Assembly: GCA_021821195.1 (NCBI GenBank)
Contig: JAKACT010000004.1
Span: 124,001-188,000, forward strand
From: Pseudomonadota bacterium
GTDB taxonomy: Bacteria > Pseudomonadota > Gammaproteobacteria > Xanthomonadales > Xanthomonadaceae
Direction: 5' to 3'
DNA length: 64,000 nucleotides
The translations under genes were made by a program, and so were the position numbers. Positions within the stretch are counted from its first letter, which is position 1. Every line of letters starts with the position of its first letter. Positions 63,421 to 64,000 of this stretch are shown piece by piece. The notes under the pieces are model-generated. The model worked only from the letters and a program-made list of their open reading frames with translations, searched no databases and was not told the origin of the DNA.

Positions 63421-64000
63421 TCAGGTTTCGACGGCCAGCCCGTCCACCTTCTGCCAGCCGCGCGGCAGTAGGCCGCCGCGCGAACCGCGGGCGCCAAGGT
63501 AGGGGTCGAGGTCGCGGAAGGCGAGGGTCATGGTGCGCGCGCCGGACTGCACCAGCAGCTTGCCGCCCTCCGGGACTACCGCGATCGCCACCACCTTTTC
63601 GGTGCCGCGCTTGGCCTTCGGGATCTCGATGATCTTGTTGCCTTTGCCCTTGTCCAGCTCGGGCAGTTCGGCCACCGGGAAGGCCAGCACGTGGCCGGCG
63701 CTGGTCACCGCCACGATGCGGTCGGCCTCGACGCTGGCCACCGCCGCCGGCTGCAGCACGTGGCCGCCCTCGGACAGCGACAGCAGCGCCTTGCCGGCCT
63801 TGTTGCGGCTGGTCAGGTTCTCGAAGCGGGTGACGAAGCCGTAGCCGTGGCTGGAAGCGATCACGAGCCGGTCGTCGTTGCCGCCGCTGGCCAGCGCCTC
63901 GAAGCTGGCGCCCGGCGCCGGCGAGAAGCGCCCGGTCAGGGGTTCGCCGTTGCCGCGCGCGCTCGGCAGGGTGTGCACGGACGTCGAGTAGCTGCGGCCG
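63421..64000 (-). CDS. parC: DNA topoisomerase IV subunit A, C-terminal part
   Basis: The frame runs to the window edge, so the gene is cut; the valine codon at 63978 is internal. The visible 193 residues match the C-terminal beta-pinwheel end of ParC: GRSYSTSVHTLPSARGNGEPLTGRFSP, ASSHGYGFVTRFENLTSRNKAGKALLSL, and LLPRGWQKVDGLAVET at the stop. Topoisomerase IV separates replicated chromosomes. GyrA is an alternative, but the short, box-poor C-terminus favours ParC. Confidence 0.92.
   Translation of the reverse strand, partial: GRSYSTSVHTLPSARGNGEPLTGRFSPAPGASFEALASGGNDDRLVIASSHGYGFVTRFENLTSRNKAGKALLSLSEGGHVLQPAAVASVEADRIVAVTSAGHVLAFPVAELPELDKGKGNKIIEIPKAKRGTEKVVAIAVVPEGGKLLVQSGARTMTLAFRDLDPYLGARGSRGGLLPRGWQKVDGLAVET

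Overview
The window is about 64 kb of very GC-rich DNA with densely packed genes, many start/stop overlaps (ATGA/GTGA) and little non-coding sequence. Gene content and order (leuS-lptE-holA-nadD-rsfS-rlmH, tsf/rpsB divergent from map-glnD-dapD, an ArsC/Spx-like gene next to dapE and asnB) and protein sequences point to a gammaproteobacterium of the Xanthomonadaceae/Lysobacteraceae. A nirK plus quinol-dependent norB set suggests a Thermomonas/Luteimonas-like denitrifier. The genus is inference. I saw no rRNA, tRNA, CRISPR array or insertion sequence.

Layout. 1-9265: a DUF998 fragment, SemiSWEET and an amidohydrolase, then a housekeeping run (leuS, lptE, holA, nadD, rsfS, a J-domain-like gene, rlmH). 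9338-11155: tsf and rpsB on the minus strand. 11481-21296: map, glnD, dapD, an S15-type hydrolase, an ArsC-like protein, dapE, and asnB behind an apparent asparagine-specific attenuator. 21298-33826: a PleD-like diguanylate cyclase, the cbb3 oxidase block (ccoNOQP, ccoG, ccoH, ccoI, ccoS, a TauE-type exporter), an Fnr regulator and an MgtC-like protein. 33897-43494: nirK-nirV-SCO facing a porin-DUF2249-membrane protein-DGC-(chorismate mutase/UbiT) operon, then nadA-nadB. 43696-45834: an S9 peptidase that looks compositionally foreign. 45881-53103: ubiV-ubiU, PepSY and cytochrome b genes, a two-component system, a DnrO-like protein and ubiD. 53100-63392: a cysteine synthase-like enzyme, a PLP decarboxylase, SirB2-like, nnrS, qnor, a second Fnr-type regulator, hemN and tpm. 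The window ends inside parC.

How it fits together. The right two thirds is a low-oxygen respiration region: high-affinity oxidase, nitrite reductase, NO reductase, NnrS, oxygen-independent haem synthesis (HemN), oxygen-independent ubiquinone synthesis (UbiT, UbiU, UbiV) and UbiD. Ten TTGAY-N4-RTCAA-like boxes lie 22-23 bp upstream of a -10-like hexamer (nAnnnT), each followed after 6 nt by a presumed +1. This is the class II Fnr/Dnr geometry (-41.5/-42.5). Two Fnr-type regulators with intact cysteine sets are encoded inside the same region.

The two most unusual items are a 28-codon, apparently leaderless, Asn-rich leader peptide with a terminator/antiterminator pair upstream of asnB, and an in-frame chorismate mutase-UbiT open reading frame with an internal Fnr-type promoter at the domain junction.
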